Positions 1 to 7,920 of a stretch of 64,000 bases of DNA are shown piece by piece. Both the position numbers and the translations under genes were made by a program. The stretch covers positions 809,300 to 873,299 of the forward strand of contig NZ_KK211214.1 of assembly GCF_000621125.1 (NCBI RefSeq). The letters are read 5' to 3'. The DNA comes from Maribacter antarcticus DSM 21422 (lineage in GTDB: Bacteria > Bacteroidota > Bacteroidia > Flavobacteriales > Flavobacteriaceae). The notes under the pieces were generated by a model, which saw nothing but the letters and a program-made list of their open reading frames with translations, made no database searches and was not told the origin of the DNA. Each line of letters opens with the position of its first letter. Positions within the stretch are counted from its first letter, which is position 1.

Positions 1-1
1 A

Positions 2-232
2 GTTGGGCCAGGCCCAAGTTATGGAGACAAGGAATGGAAGGGTAAAGAATTTAAAACTCCTATTGGTTTTGAAAGCGATTTTACCAATAGAAATACAACA
101 TTTATGACCTATAATTTACTCCATCTCGCATCTATGCTAAAGGCAAATAATGGTTATCCTAGTTATGGGAATTCTCGCAAAGAATGGGATGATGGAAAGC
201 GTTGGGAATTTGAAAATCCTGAATACAGATAA
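2..232 (+). CDS. C-terminal end of a flavodoxin/NADPH-dependent FMN reductase-like protein (partial)
   Basis: The reading frame is open from the window edge to a TAA at 230-232 (76 codons), so only the C-terminus is visible. It reads GPSYGDKEWKGKEF, then TFMTYNLLHLASMLKANNG, and ends with YGNSRKEWDDGKRW. This matches my memory of the tail of flavodoxin-fold NAD(P)H-dependent oxidoreductases of bacteroidetes, where a 'YN..H.A..LK..G.PAYGN' stretch closes the protein. The flavin-binding part lies outside the window, so function rests on the tail alone. It could instead be another flavodoxin-like family. The next 130 bases downstream contain no gene that I can see. Confidence 0.45.
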   Translation, partial: VGPGPSYGDKEWKGKEFKTPIGFESDFTNRNTTFMTYNLLHLASMLKANNGYPSYGNSRKEWDDGKRWEFENPEYR

Positions 233-363
233 ATATACAACTGACTACAATAATGTGTAAAAATACATTTAAACGTATTTTATACTAAATGTAATGCATG
301 ATTGAAATGCAGCCATATCGTATAATATGGCTATTATTAATTAGAAATAGAACATCAATCAAG

Positions 364-902
364 ATGAAAATTAGCACTATTTTTTTCTGATATTTTTTTT
401 GCCTTTGTTCACGATACTCACAAAACGATTATCCAGAACCAGCAAAAATACCTACCTAACTATTTTACATTCAACATAGCAATAACCATAGTACTTACGT
501 AAATGATACAAATATAAAGGAAGTGATTAGTGACCCTTCTCAACCAATTAATCAGTACCGAATAGTTTACACTCAAAAGGTCATAAAAAAAAACTGTTGT
601 TGGGTATACAAAAAAAATTCTCTTACGGAAGGATGCTAATAGAAGCAGAACCTGATTTATTCAAATTTCGTCTTGCTTCTAGGAAATGATTATTTTTTTA
701 TCTCAATTATGATTCAATTGAAGGCGCTAGAATTTAGGTGACTGTTAATAAGCATAAGATGTATTTAGACAAGATGTCTACACAATTCAAAAATGGAATT
801 TTTGGTATCAATGTTAAAGCCAAATATGTTCTATTTTATGGTGAAGATTATAATTCTGCCAAACCTGTCATAGAAAAAGTTATCGTAAAAAACCTACAAT
901 AA
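364..902 (+). pseudogene. Decayed small secreted-protein gene, unidentified
   Basis: An ATG at 364 opens a leader-like sequence (MKISTIFF) broken by a stop after eight codons. Reading on with stops and frame changes gives protein-like stretches such as YVNDTNIKEVISDPSQPINQ and, near the end, TVNKHKMYLDKMSTQFKNG followed by KYVLFYGEDYNSAKPVIEK, closing at a TAA at 900-902. The hydrophobic start and the acid/lysine-rich body suggest a former exported protein. I recognise no family. The case rests on coding-like composition over about 540 bases; it could be coincidence in AT-rich DNA. Confidence 0.35.
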
Positions 903-1428
903 GTGTTTTGTTTATTGATGTACAGCGTATGATTAGATACAAAAATAAAAAACGATTAATTACACGAATTAAAAAATAGTACTAGTTCCTCAAAATATAA
1001 ACGATACGTGGAGCATGAACTTCATGAGGTATTGCCTGGGAGATGGGCATAGGATAAGAATGCTTCATATTATTGATTAGTGCCGTTGAGAAGCAGTAGG
1101 AATAGAATTGGAAATAAGTTTTCCCTCCTAAAAAGTGTGCGAGTTCTTTCTCAAGTAGCGTAGTAATAGCAGGGATTCTAGAATCAATTTTTATGTATAA
1201 CAATCAAACTGACCTATGTCAGTTCTAGCTTCAAAAAGTAAATACATATTTTCTTTTAAATAAGACATGATTTTCTGGACTACTATAAAAATGAGAAGGA
1301 AAGAAGTGCTGCTACAGGTTTCAAGTTTAGGTGCTAAAAAACCTTTTAACATAGGCTTAACCTGCGTTAGCCTAGAATTCGAAATCTATGCCGTATACTA
1401 TAGAGGAACGCAAAATAGAATAGAAACA
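903..1428. other. Stretch without a convincing gene
   Basis: About 525 bases with no ORF that I trust. A 73-codon frame on the minus strand (982-1203) has no recognisable family, no clear ribosome-binding context and an ordinary length for chance in this composition. The region lies between two decayed genes and probably consists of degraded coding DNA. Confidence 0.4.
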
Positions 1429-1563
1429 ATGAGCGACACAAGAAAATTTAAGAGAAAAGTAAAACAATCAAATCCTACAAATCCGTCTGGGGGCAGCGAT
1501 ATCAAGAATAAGACATTTGATATTGACAAAAAAACCATAGATGAAAACCAAAGTAATAAATAG
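1429..1563 (+). CDS. Possible 44-aa basic hypothetical protein
   Basis: The ATG at 1429 starts a lysine-rich, hydrophilic peptide (MSDTRKFKRKVKQSNPTN, then a GGSDIKNKTFDIDKKTIDE stretch). The same frame is open back to an ATG at 1267, but those extra 54 residues look random. The 3' end overlaps the start (1541) of the OsmC pseudogene in another frame. No family is recognised. It may be a real small ORF or part of the surrounding debris. Confidence 0.25.
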   Translation: MSDTRKFKRKVKQSNPTNPSGGSDIKNKTFDIDKKTIDENQSNK

Positions 1564-1822
1564 TTTCAAAAAGAACAATAGAATCGTATCGTTATAATGT
1601 CAATATCAATTGGAAAACAGCCGTATGGGCATTATATGTTCTCCACAATTAGAAAGAGAGAAAGACTTTCGCACAGAAGTGGCCATTCCAACTGAGTTTC
1701 ACAAAGGGATTGAAGGAATTTCGTCTCTTTAACACTTTTTATCGGCCTCCGTGAACGGTTGTTTAATGACTGCTTTTTTAGCCATAGCTGAAAACGCATT
1801 AATCAAAACATATGAAAACTAA
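1541..1822 (+). pseudogene. OsmC/Ohr-family peroxide-resistance protein, N-terminal half, broken
   Basis: Across frames the region reads ESYRYNVNINWKT, GIICSPQLEREKDF, EVAIPTEFHKGIEGIS, then HFLSASVNGCLMTAFLAIAE. This is the order seen in flavobacterial OsmC-family proteins, including the segment around the family's conserved cysteine (NGCLM). I infer frameshifts near 1600-1625 and a nonsense TAA in the 'S-P-E-H-L' motif, where Pro-Glu became Leu-stop. The C-terminal half is missing: the frame ends at 1822, inside the next gene, so a deletion joined the remnant to that gene's 5' end. An intact protein would reduce organic hydroperoxides through cysteine thiols; this copy cannot. Confidence 0.7.
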
Positions 1823-2012
1823 GATAGAATTGGAACAGAATATAATAAGCATCACCGCTAAAATTCATAGGGAATTCCCCGAGTTATCCAAACACATAAC
1901 TGAAATACCGGTAAATGATTCCGAAGAAGATGAAATAAATATCAAAAACCTTGAGGGTTATTATCATTCTTTAAATGAGATTGTAAGTAAATATGCTAAA
2001 ACACATAGATAA
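1812..2012 (+). CDS. Small acidic hypothetical protein (66 aa)
   Basis: This is an intact ORF with ATG at 1812 and stop at 2010-2012. It encodes a hydrophilic protein without signal peptide or membrane segment: KTKIELEQNIISITAKIHRE, FPELSKHITEIPVNDSEEDE and a C-terminal YYHSLNEIVSKYAKTHR. I recall similar 60-70 aa proteins in flavobacteria, with a 'YPELSK-I-EMPV' core and a final 'L-x-Y-Y-x-S-L' motif, often close to stress genes; no function is known to me. It overlaps the ruined OsmC gene by 11 bases and precedes the HPF gene, so it probably belongs to a general-stress cluster. Confidence 0.6.
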   Translation: MKTKIELEQNIISITAKIHREFPELSKHITEIPVNDSEEDEINIKNLEGYYHSLNEIVSKYAKTHR

Positions 2013-2098
2013 GTACAGAAAGGATAGCTCATTGAACGAAAAGGATGTTAAAGAAGAGAACGCTTGAAAACGAATAATTAAACTAAGAAAATACAATT

Positions 2099-2413
2099 AT
2101 GACAATACAACTTAACACTGATAAAACGATAAGCGGTAATGAAAAAGATCATCATTATTTTACCTCTATGATTGAAGAAGGGCTAAAAAATGTTGAATCC
2201 CATATTACAAGAATAGAAATTCATCTATCAAATGAAAAAGGAATAAAGGAAGGATTTAACGATATGCGATGTTTGTTGGAGACCAGAATTGAAGGTAGAC
2301 AACCGATAGCTGTTTCATGTCAGGCCGATACCGTTGAACAAGCAGTATCTGGTGCGATTGATAAACTCACAGCTTCTTTAGAAACAATCCTCGGAAGAAT
2401 GCAAAATCATTAA
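2099..2413 (+). CDS. HPF/RaiA-family ribosome-associated (hibernation) protein
   Basis: The protein has 104 aa, the length of short HPF/RaiA (sigma-54 modulation) proteins. The sequence shows the family pattern: an N-terminal strand (MTIQLNTD), a helix (YFTSMIEEGLKNVESHITRI), strands IEIHLSNE and RCLLETRIEGRQPIAVS, then a second helix ending AVSGAIDKLTASLETILGR. By family knowledge it binds the 30S subunit during stationary phase or stress and blocks translation or promotes inactive ribosomes. Neighbours are an OsmC remnant and another stress-type gene, which fits a stress cluster. It lacks the extra C-terminal dimerisation domain of long HPF. Confidence 0.75.
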   Translation: MTIQLNTDKTISGNEKDHHYFTSMIEEGLKNVESHITRIEIHLSNEKGIKEGFNDMRCLLETRIEGRQPIAVSCQADTVEQAVSGAIDKLTASLETILGRMQNH

Positions 2414-2429
2414 GAATCCACCTAATAAA

Positions 2430-2802
2430 ATGAAAAAAACTAGGAATTTGGAGGAAGCATTCAACCGCAAATTTGATTGATTTAAATTTCAAGAAATATA
2501 GTTGTTCCATAACATCAGAATTTTCGTTTAATACAAAAGAAGAAGCGTTGAACAGAAGCAAAAGTCTTATGCATAATAAATGGAAGCAAATGCAGGAAGC
2601 CTATTACAAAGAACTTGCAGGTGTCATTACGAAATATGACAATGTTTTTTTATTTGGCCTGACAAAGGCAAAAATTGAACTATATAAGTACTTGAATAAG
2701 GATTCATATTTTAGGGATATAAGTATTGCCATCCAATCCACTGATAAGATAACGGAGAATGAAAAAGAGGCTTTTGTGGTAAATCATTTTGAAAATATAT
2801 AG
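2430..2802 (+). pseudogene. Frameshifted gene with eRF1-like/host-attachment-type C-terminal domain
   Basis: An ATG at 2430 opens MKKTRNLEEAFNRKFD and meets a TGA at 2478. From about 2473 the neighbouring frame carries a continuous protein to 2802 that lacks an ATG at its beginning (only TTG). This frame contains LFGLTKAKIELYKYLNKD, then ISIAIQSTDKITENEKEAF and a final VVNHFENI. That pattern of a 'GP-x-x-A-K-x-E-L' strand/helix followed by 'TDKMT-x-N' and 'F-V-x-x-H-F' resembles the C-terminal eRF1-like domain of small bacteroidetal stress proteins. I infer loss of most of the N-terminal domain plus a frameshift; a short TTG-initiated protein cannot be excluded. Confidence 0.45.
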
Positions 2803-3082
2803 TGGTTCTTTGAATTATATTTTCGTTTTGCCATATTGAATTCCAAATCGCTTCAACAGGCCGGATTTTCCTTTTAATTTACTGCAGAAACGTTTCGCTT
2901 TACGGGTTAATAACAAAAGAAGACTATCTGGACGTAAAACGTAATTCCTGAAAAATAAACTAGTTGCTTTCAAATCATAAAAAAATAATACTGGAAAATA
3001 TTCAAAGCAGGATATACACCTAGAAGTATTATTTGAATAAAAAATGTATGGGTAGTACCGATACATTTTAAAAATAAACAAA

Positions 3083-4063
3083 ATGAATATAGAAAAATTA
3101 AAACTACCCCCCCAACTACAAAAAACACTTCAGTTCTGGCGACCTATTGTTTCATTACTATTTTTGGTGCTTATTCTGTGGTCATCACTTTTTCAGATTA
3201 GTACTGAAGAGGTAGGTGTTATTACACGATTTGGGAAGTATGTGCGACAAGTAGAACCTGGATTAAATTTTAAAATACCTTTAGTAGAAGATGTTTATAA
3301 AGTTCCAGTAGAAAGACAACAAAAACTAGAGTTTGGTTTTCGTACGGCTCAAGCCGGAGTAAATACGCGATACAATAATCAATCATCAAATACAAAAGAT
3401 GAATCATTAATGCTTACTGGAGATCTTAATCTTGCAGAGGTGCAATGGGTTGTGCAATACAGGGTAGATAACGCGTATAATAACTTGTTTGAAGTTAGAA
3501 ACCCTCAAAGTACACTGCGTACGCTTTCTGAAGCTGCAATGCGACAAATTGTCGGTGACCGAACCGTAAACGAAGTGCTAACGGTTGGCCGTACAGAAAT
3601 AGGAAGTAAGTCTCAAGAACTTATTCAGCAAATATGCAGAGAGTATTCTTTGGGTATCAAAATAGAACAAGTCGTACTACAAGATGTGAATCCACCAGAG
3701 CCCGTAAAAGCAGCTTTTAATGCTGTAAATGAAGCGCAGCAAGAAAAGGAAACACTTATTAATCAAGCAAAATCAGAATACAATAAAGTAATACCTAAAG
3801 CAAGAGGTCAAGCAGAAGAAACTATTCAACAAGCCGAGGGATATGCGGCTGAGCGTGTAAATAATGCAGACGGAGAAGCTGCTAGATTTACAGCGCTGTA
3901 TAATGAATTTGTGAAGGCGCCCGAGGTAACAAAAAGAAGGGTTTATCTGGAAACAATGTCAAGCGTGATGCCTAAAATAGGTAATGTGGTCATCACAGAT
4001 GATAAAGGCAATAATGTATTACCATTATTACAAATGGAGATGAACAAAAAAAATATAAAATAA
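3083..4063 (+). CDS. hflK: HflK, FtsH-protease modulator (SPFH/band 7)
   Basis: The protein has 326 aa. A hydrophobic anchor (about residues 20-40, VSLLFLVLILWSSLF) is followed by the SPFH core opening with EEVGVITRFGKYVRQVEPGL. A long alanine/glutamate-rich coiled coil (EAQQEKETLINQAKSEYNK, then GQAEETIQQAEGYAAERV) and a C-terminal PEVTKRRVYLETMSSVMPKI segment complete the order typical of HflK. By family knowledge it forms a membrane cage with HflC around FtsH and restrains degradation of membrane proteins. Its stop codon overlaps the hflC start (TAATG), so the pair is translationally coupled. It sits as an intact island between decayed genes. Confidence 0.93.
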   Translation: MNIEKLKLPPQLQKTLQFWRPIVSLLFLVLILWSSLFQISTEEVGVITRFGKYVRQVEPGLNFKIPLVEDVYKVPVERQQKLEFGFRTAQAGVNTRYNNQSSNTKDESLMLTGDLNLAEVQWVVQYRVDNAYNNLFEVRNPQSTLRTLSEAAMRQIVGDRTVNEVLTVGRTEIGSKSQELIQQICREYSLGIKIEQVVLQDVNPPEPVKAAFNAVNEAQQEKETLINQAKSEYNKVIPKARGQAEETIQQAEGYAAERVNNADGEAARFTALYNEFVKAPEVTKRRVYLETMSSVMPKIGNVVITDDKGNNVLPLLQMEMNKKNIK

Positions 4064-4998
4064 TGAAAACTAAATCAATTTTAATTACAGCGATAGTCAT
4101 TATTATTTTGATAGGCTTAAATAGTAGTGTTTTTATTGTACAAGAAAAAGATCAGGTAATCATCACTCAATTCGGAAAGCCAGTTGGTGAAGCCATTACT
4201 GCTCCTGGGATACATTATAAGGTACCTTTAATACAAGATGCTAATTATTTCGAAAAGCGTGTTATGGAATGGAATGGTGATCCAAATCAGGTACCAACCA
4301 AAGATAAAAAGTTCATTTTTGTAGATACGTATGCAAGATGGCAAATTACAGATCCACTTCAATTTTTTAAACGATTAACGAACGAACGGGGTGCACAATC
4401 ACGTATCGACGATATTCTAGATGGAGATACAAGAGATTTTATAGCAAATAATGACATTGAAGAAGCGGTACGTACCAGTAACAGAGTTCCTGAATCATCG
4501 GATACTGATATTATTGGTGATTCTTTGGCAAAGATTAATGTAGGTCGAGATAAGATTCAGCAAATGATACTAGAGTCAGCAAATGAACAGACTGCAGACC
4601 TGGGGATTAAAATACTGGATTTTCGATTTAAACGTATCAATTATGTGCAAGAAGTGCAAGATCAAGTGTACGAGCGAATGAAAAGTGAGCGTTTTAGAAT
4701 TGCTGATAAATTCCGATCAGAAGGTCAGGGAGAAGCTTCACGTATTAACGGTGAAAAGGAACGAGAGTTAAAAAACATACAATCTATTGCATTTAGAGAT
4801 GCTGAAATGATTAAAGGTAAGGCAGATGCTACCGCAGCCTCAATTTATGCAGAGGCCTATAATAGATCTAATCAATCGAGAAGTTTTTATGGCTTTCTGA
4901 AATCTATGGAAACATTTGAAAAAACTTTTGATGGAAAAACATCTATTTTTATTTCAACAGATAGCGAATTGTACAGGTACTTGAAAAAGATGAATTGA
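4063..4998 (+). CDS. hflC: HflC, FtsH-protease modulator (SPFH/band 7)
   Basis: The protein has 311 aa: an N-terminal membrane anchor (ILITAIVIIILIGLNSSVFI), then the SPFH domain with EKDQVIITQFGKPVGEAI and the HflC-like YFEKRVMEWNGDPNQVPTKD. Next come RINYVQEVQDQVYERMKSER and a coiled coil rich in E/R/A (RSEGQGEASRINGEKEREL). The C-terminus SIFISTDSELYRYLKKM matches the usual HflC end (S-T-D-S-E-x-x-x-x-L). It is the partner of HflK, from which it is separated by a one-base overlap. A 20-bp-arm palindrome lies 40 bases downstream. Confidence 0.93.
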   Translation: MKTKSILITAIVIIILIGLNSSVFIVQEKDQVIITQFGKPVGEAITAPGIHYKVPLIQDANYFEKRVMEWNGDPNQVPTKDKKFIFVDTYARWQITDPLQFFKRLTNERGAQSRIDDILDGDTRDFIANNDIEEAVRTSNRVPESSDTDIIGDSLAKINVGRDKIQQMILESANEQTADLGIKILDFRFKRINYVQEVQDQVYERMKSERFRIADKFRSEGQGEASRINGEKERELKNIQSIAFRDAEMIKGKADATAASIYAEAYNRSNQSRSFYGFLKSMETFEKTFDGKTSIFISTDSELYRYLKKMN

Positions 4999-5037
4999 CG
5001 TTCTGTGAAAAAATTGATACATACCATTTATGCTTAC

Positions 5038-5082
5038 TTTGACATCGTCATCCTGAACTTGTTTCAGGATGACGATGTCAAA
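5038..5082. repeat. Perfect 20-bp-arm palindromic repeat unit
   Basis: Positions 5038-5057 and 5063-5082 are perfect reverse complements around the 5-base loop CTTGT. The core (CATCCTGAACTTGTTTCAGG) is a type of intergenic palindrome that I have met as a dispersed repeat in bacterial genomes, including bacteroidetes. It lies just after hflC and overlaps the stop codon (TGA, 5078-5080) of the minus-strand HsdM remnant. No T-run follows on the plus strand; on the minus strand a short T-run precedes rather than follows it. A REP-like element therefore fits better than a dedicated terminator, though it may block transcription from both sides. Confidence 0.7.
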
Positions 5083-5257
5083 AAGGAGTATCAATTCCTA
5101 ATTGGTTGTAGTAATAGGTGATGATGTTATCTGTGGTTGCCATTTCTTTACCTATAGCTTTGAGCGCCTTGGAAACGGCTGTCAAGTCGATTCGTTTTTC
5201 TTCCTCGAAGGTATTTACATAGCTTGATATGCTTAGGTTATAGTCGTTTTCGTCCAC
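5078..5257 (-). pseudogene. C-terminal remnant of type I restriction-modification methylase subunit HsdM
   Basis: The minus strand reads VDENDYNLSISSYVNTFEEE, then KRIDLTAVSKALKAIGKEM, then TTDNIITYYYNQLGIDTPF and a TGA. This is the well-conserved tail of type I N6-adenine methylases ('DYNLNISRYVDT-x-E-x-E-x-x-I-D-L', ending 'ELGI-x-TPF'). A TAA lies directly upstream in frame, and no methylase catalytic motifs (NPPF) are found nearby, so only about 59 codons survive. No HsdS or HsdR is visible. The fragment indicates that a type I R-M locus once stood here, probably disrupted together with the insertion of the adjacent IS21-like element. Confidence 0.7.
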
Positions 5258-5465
5258 TTAACTTGGCGCCATAGCTGTATTTATCTTGCGTGTTTCGGTT
5301 CCTTTTTTACGTTGAAAGTTCAAGTCTTATTAAACAAAACTTATTTATAGCTAGTGGAACTCCTCGAAGGAGACTTTAATCTGGATAAGCCAGTCAAAGT
5401 GAACCACGCGCGCCAGATGAACGTGTGCATAGCAAACTAAATGCCCAAAGTCTAGTACCTTGTGA

Positions 5466-6052
5466 TTAAATGTATTGTTTGGTTTTTAGTTCGTTTCGCA
5501 TAGATTCTCCCTTGATATTGCTTCGGTGAACTGTGTGTAGAAATCTATCCAACATTGCATCCGCAGTAGTCTGTTCTCCTATAATCTCATGCCATGCCTC
5601 GATGGCTAGTTGAGAAGTGATTGTAGTTGACTTTTTTCCATGTCTATCTTCTATGATTTCCATAACAGAGTATCTACTGATGTTGTCCAGACCTTTGAGA
5701 CCGAAGTCGTCAAGTAGGAGTAGGTTTTGCTTTTCGATTCTGTTTATTTGCTTTACATAAGAACCATCTGTTTTTTATGTTTTGAGCATGGTAAATAGTT
5801 TGGTAGCATTGAAGTACATGACCTTGTAACATAGGGTACATGCTTGATGCCCTATGACCGATGCCATATAACTTTTACCTGCACAGGTACTTCCTGTGAT
5901 GAGGATGTTATCTTTCTGATTTATAAAGGCACAACTGTTGCAGCGTTGTATTTGGTTTTATCAATTTTCCTGGTTGGTTCGTAATCAATATTCTCCATAA
6001 CGGCACTATACCTAAACTTGGCTGATTTGGTCAAGCGTTCTATCTTTCTGTT
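5466..6052 (-). pseudogene. IstB-like helper ATPase of an IS21-family element, degraded
   Basis: Minus-strand fragments give RKIERLTKSAKFRYSAVMEN, then a P-loop-like GSTCAGKSYMASVIGHQAC, YFNATKLFTMLK, KQNLLLLDDFGLKGLDNISR (Walker B) and an intact tail MEIIEDRHGKKSTTITSQL. The order and content match IstB, the AAA+ helper of IS21 transposition. In-frame stops occur (for example after YNAATVVPL and after MLK). The first roughly 50 residues are missing: istB sequence begins immediately beside the istA stop. The P-loop reads S-T-C-A-G-K-S, whereas the family usually has G-T-G-K-S. The element is dead. Confidence 0.75.
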
Positions 6053-6883
6053 TTATTTGTAATAATGGCCTCCCCTGATGTTACCGTGGTTAGGTATATC
6101 GATTGCTGGTTCAATGTTCTCATCTAGGAAGTTTTATCCTTTCTCAAGGATACGGTCTATGCTATTGTAATTGTACGCGCCGAAGTCCGACGTCCTTTTA
6201 CAGACATTGTCCCTAGGCTTGTAAGCGCTAGTTGGTAATACGGCTGTTTCATAGTACTCGGCAAAAGTCTCGTGACCTTTGGTTTGGAACGCCTTTTTTT
6301 GATGACTGCGTACTTAAGGGTCCTAGGCACACCCCTTTAGAACTAAAGTGGGTTCTCAACAGGCTGTATAAAATCTTCTTTCTTTTGGCTCGCACTAGCT
6401 TCTACAGGGGTATATTGACTCGTGCGCAGTACGCAACCAAATACCTCAAGGCTCTTTAGTTCGCCCATATGACGGTCTACAATGGTGAGTTTCTTTTCTG
6501 TATAATCAATGAACAGTTTATCGCCTGCTTTATGGGTAAAGTGTATGACGCGCGATACCTCCTTGGTCCATTTGGTGTACCAATACTTACACTGTGGTAC
6601 CTTTAACCCATCAAAGTATTTTGCATAATATTCCGACCAGAGCAGTTGTCTAGTCACTCCTGTTTTACGTAATTCCTTAGCAACATAAGGAAAGTACTTT
6701 TCTAAGGCAGGAGCTGTTTGCTTTTAGGTCGCTGTAATGACCTTATAAGTGGTGCGTTGGTAACGCTTGAAAAAGGAAATGTATTTACGAATGGTGTTGC
6801 GCGATAGCCCCCTAGCCTTGAACTTATCTGGCGTTTGCTTACACCCTCACTATGTAGCTTAAAATCTGTTTTACTTCTCGCAT
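6053..6883 (-). pseudogene. IstA-like transposase of an IS21-family element, degraded and internally deleted
   Basis: Reading the minus strand from a possible ATG at 6883 gives MREVKQILSYI, then helix-turn-helix-like debris and SRNTIRKYI-type sequence. These are followed by LWSEYYAKYFDGLKVPQCKY, KAGDKLFIDYTEKKLTIVD (start of the DDE domain) and VEASASQKKEDFIQPVEN. The family tail FLDENIEPAIDIPNHGNIRG leads to a stop at 6053-6055. About 830 bases remain where IstA needs about 1,500, so part of the DDE core is deleted, and several stops and frameshifts interrupt the rest. I could not identify the terminal inverted repeats. Confidence 0.75.
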
Positions 6884-7206
6884 AGCTATTTGTTTGCTGG
6901 CCAACGTCTTTTTAACAAAAAAAGACCTTTAACTTTTGCAACTAGAATCCCCTCTTTTAGTGGTTCAGTTTCGTCCGGCAAAGGTGGTATACTATGCCGG
7001 ATTTTTGCACATAAGCGGGGTAAATTAGATGCGTAAGGGTTGTATTCTCCGATTAAGTGAAATGAGCGTTTTGCTATTGGTCTGCTTTACGTACTGTTCA
7101 CCTTACGGAAGTACTGTTAAGCATTGTTTTAGGACCATAGGACAAGTAAGTTGTTATTACTGTATAAAGTGTCCATAACTTTGTTTTGAATCTAAAAACC
7201 ATTCTC
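6884..7206. other. Intergenic DNA upstream of the IS21 remnant
   Basis: I see no gene in these 323 bases. The part next to istA may include the degenerate end of the insertion element. Part of it reads weakly protein-like in both directions but matches nothing I know. Confidence 0.35.
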
Positions 7207-7377
7207 ATGAAAACAGTCCTACTTGTGCAGCAAATTTATTCTCAAGGCTTTAAAAACCTGGGAGGCTTCTTAGCCAAACGTTACTTTAAATTTTTCGCAT
7301 GGTTTAGTTTTATAATGTTTGCCGTTGTAATGTATGCCTTTATTTATAGGCTAGCCACCGGATTTGCTTTTGACTAA
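7207..7377 (+). CDS. Small single-span membrane protein (56 aa), flavobacterial
   Basis: The ATG at 7207 is preferred over an in-frame ATG at 7186 because MKTVLLVQQIYSQGFKNLG is the more natural start. The protein has an amphipathic N-terminus (GGFLAKRYFKFFAWFSF) and one hydrophobic helix (FIMFAVVMYAFIYRL) ending ATGFAFD. I recall very similar short proteins in flavobacteria with a conserved 'FFAWFSF...YAFIYR...TGFAFD' end. No function is known to me. Its intact state between decayed regions suggests that it is expressed and selected. Confidence 0.6.
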   Translation: MKTVLLVQQIYSQGFKNLGGFLAKRYFKFFAWFSFIMFAVVMYAFIYRLATGFAFD

Positions 7378-7920
7378 ACATCGCTAATAGAAAAGCCTGA
7401 GTTTACGATTAAAGGATTGCTTTTGTGGCTGCTTGTTTTGGATTATCGATGCTATTATTGCTTTTCATTTGGCTTTATTGCTAAATCTTGGTCAAGTTCT
7501 GTTGAACGAGTGGTTCCCAGTTTTACATCAGTATTATCAATCAAAACGAATACCACTTTCGATAAATTACGTCCTTTTTTTTAAGGCTAAACAGGTTTTC
7601 TATTGAGATTACTTCCTTATCTGATTCTAAAAACTACCATGAATCATTAATCCAAATTCATTAAAAAAATGAATACGGTGTATGGACTGACGTAAATTTT
7701 TGGGTGTTAACCCTTGGTATACCCCTATTGAAGCGTTACCGTTGGATAGAGTGGTGTTTAGCTGCTGAACTACTATACCCTATGGCGTATTTTAGTATGA
7801 AGCCTACGCCTATATGTAAGTAGTATTTGAAGCGAAGTATCCGTTAGTAAATTATAATTCATTTAGTTGAAATATTTTGTAAAATTCCATAGCTTACACC
7901 TTCCATTTGAAATACATACA
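7378..7920. other. Degenerate coding DNA, unidentified
   Basis: About 540 bases without an intact ORF. Plus-strand frames give hydrophobic, protein-like pieces (for example FWIIDAIIAFHLALLLNLGQ at about 7440, and RYRWIEWCLAAELLYPMAYF at about 7740) separated by frame changes and stops. This suggests a ruined membrane-protein gene. I cannot assign a family. The promoter of the large gene starting at 7921 must lie at the right end of this stretch. Confidence 0.35.

Noticed and set aside
982-1203. 73-codon minus-strand ORF
   Set aside because: No family, no plausible leader or ribosome-binding context, lies in decayed DNA; length is expected by chance.
2815-3081. 88-codon minus-strand ORF before hflK
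   Set aside because: Low-complexity, aromatic-rich translation without any known pattern; it would occupy the hflK promoter.
6232-6459. 75-codon plus-strand ORF inside the IS21 remnant
   Set aside because: It is the reverse-frame shadow of istA sequence.
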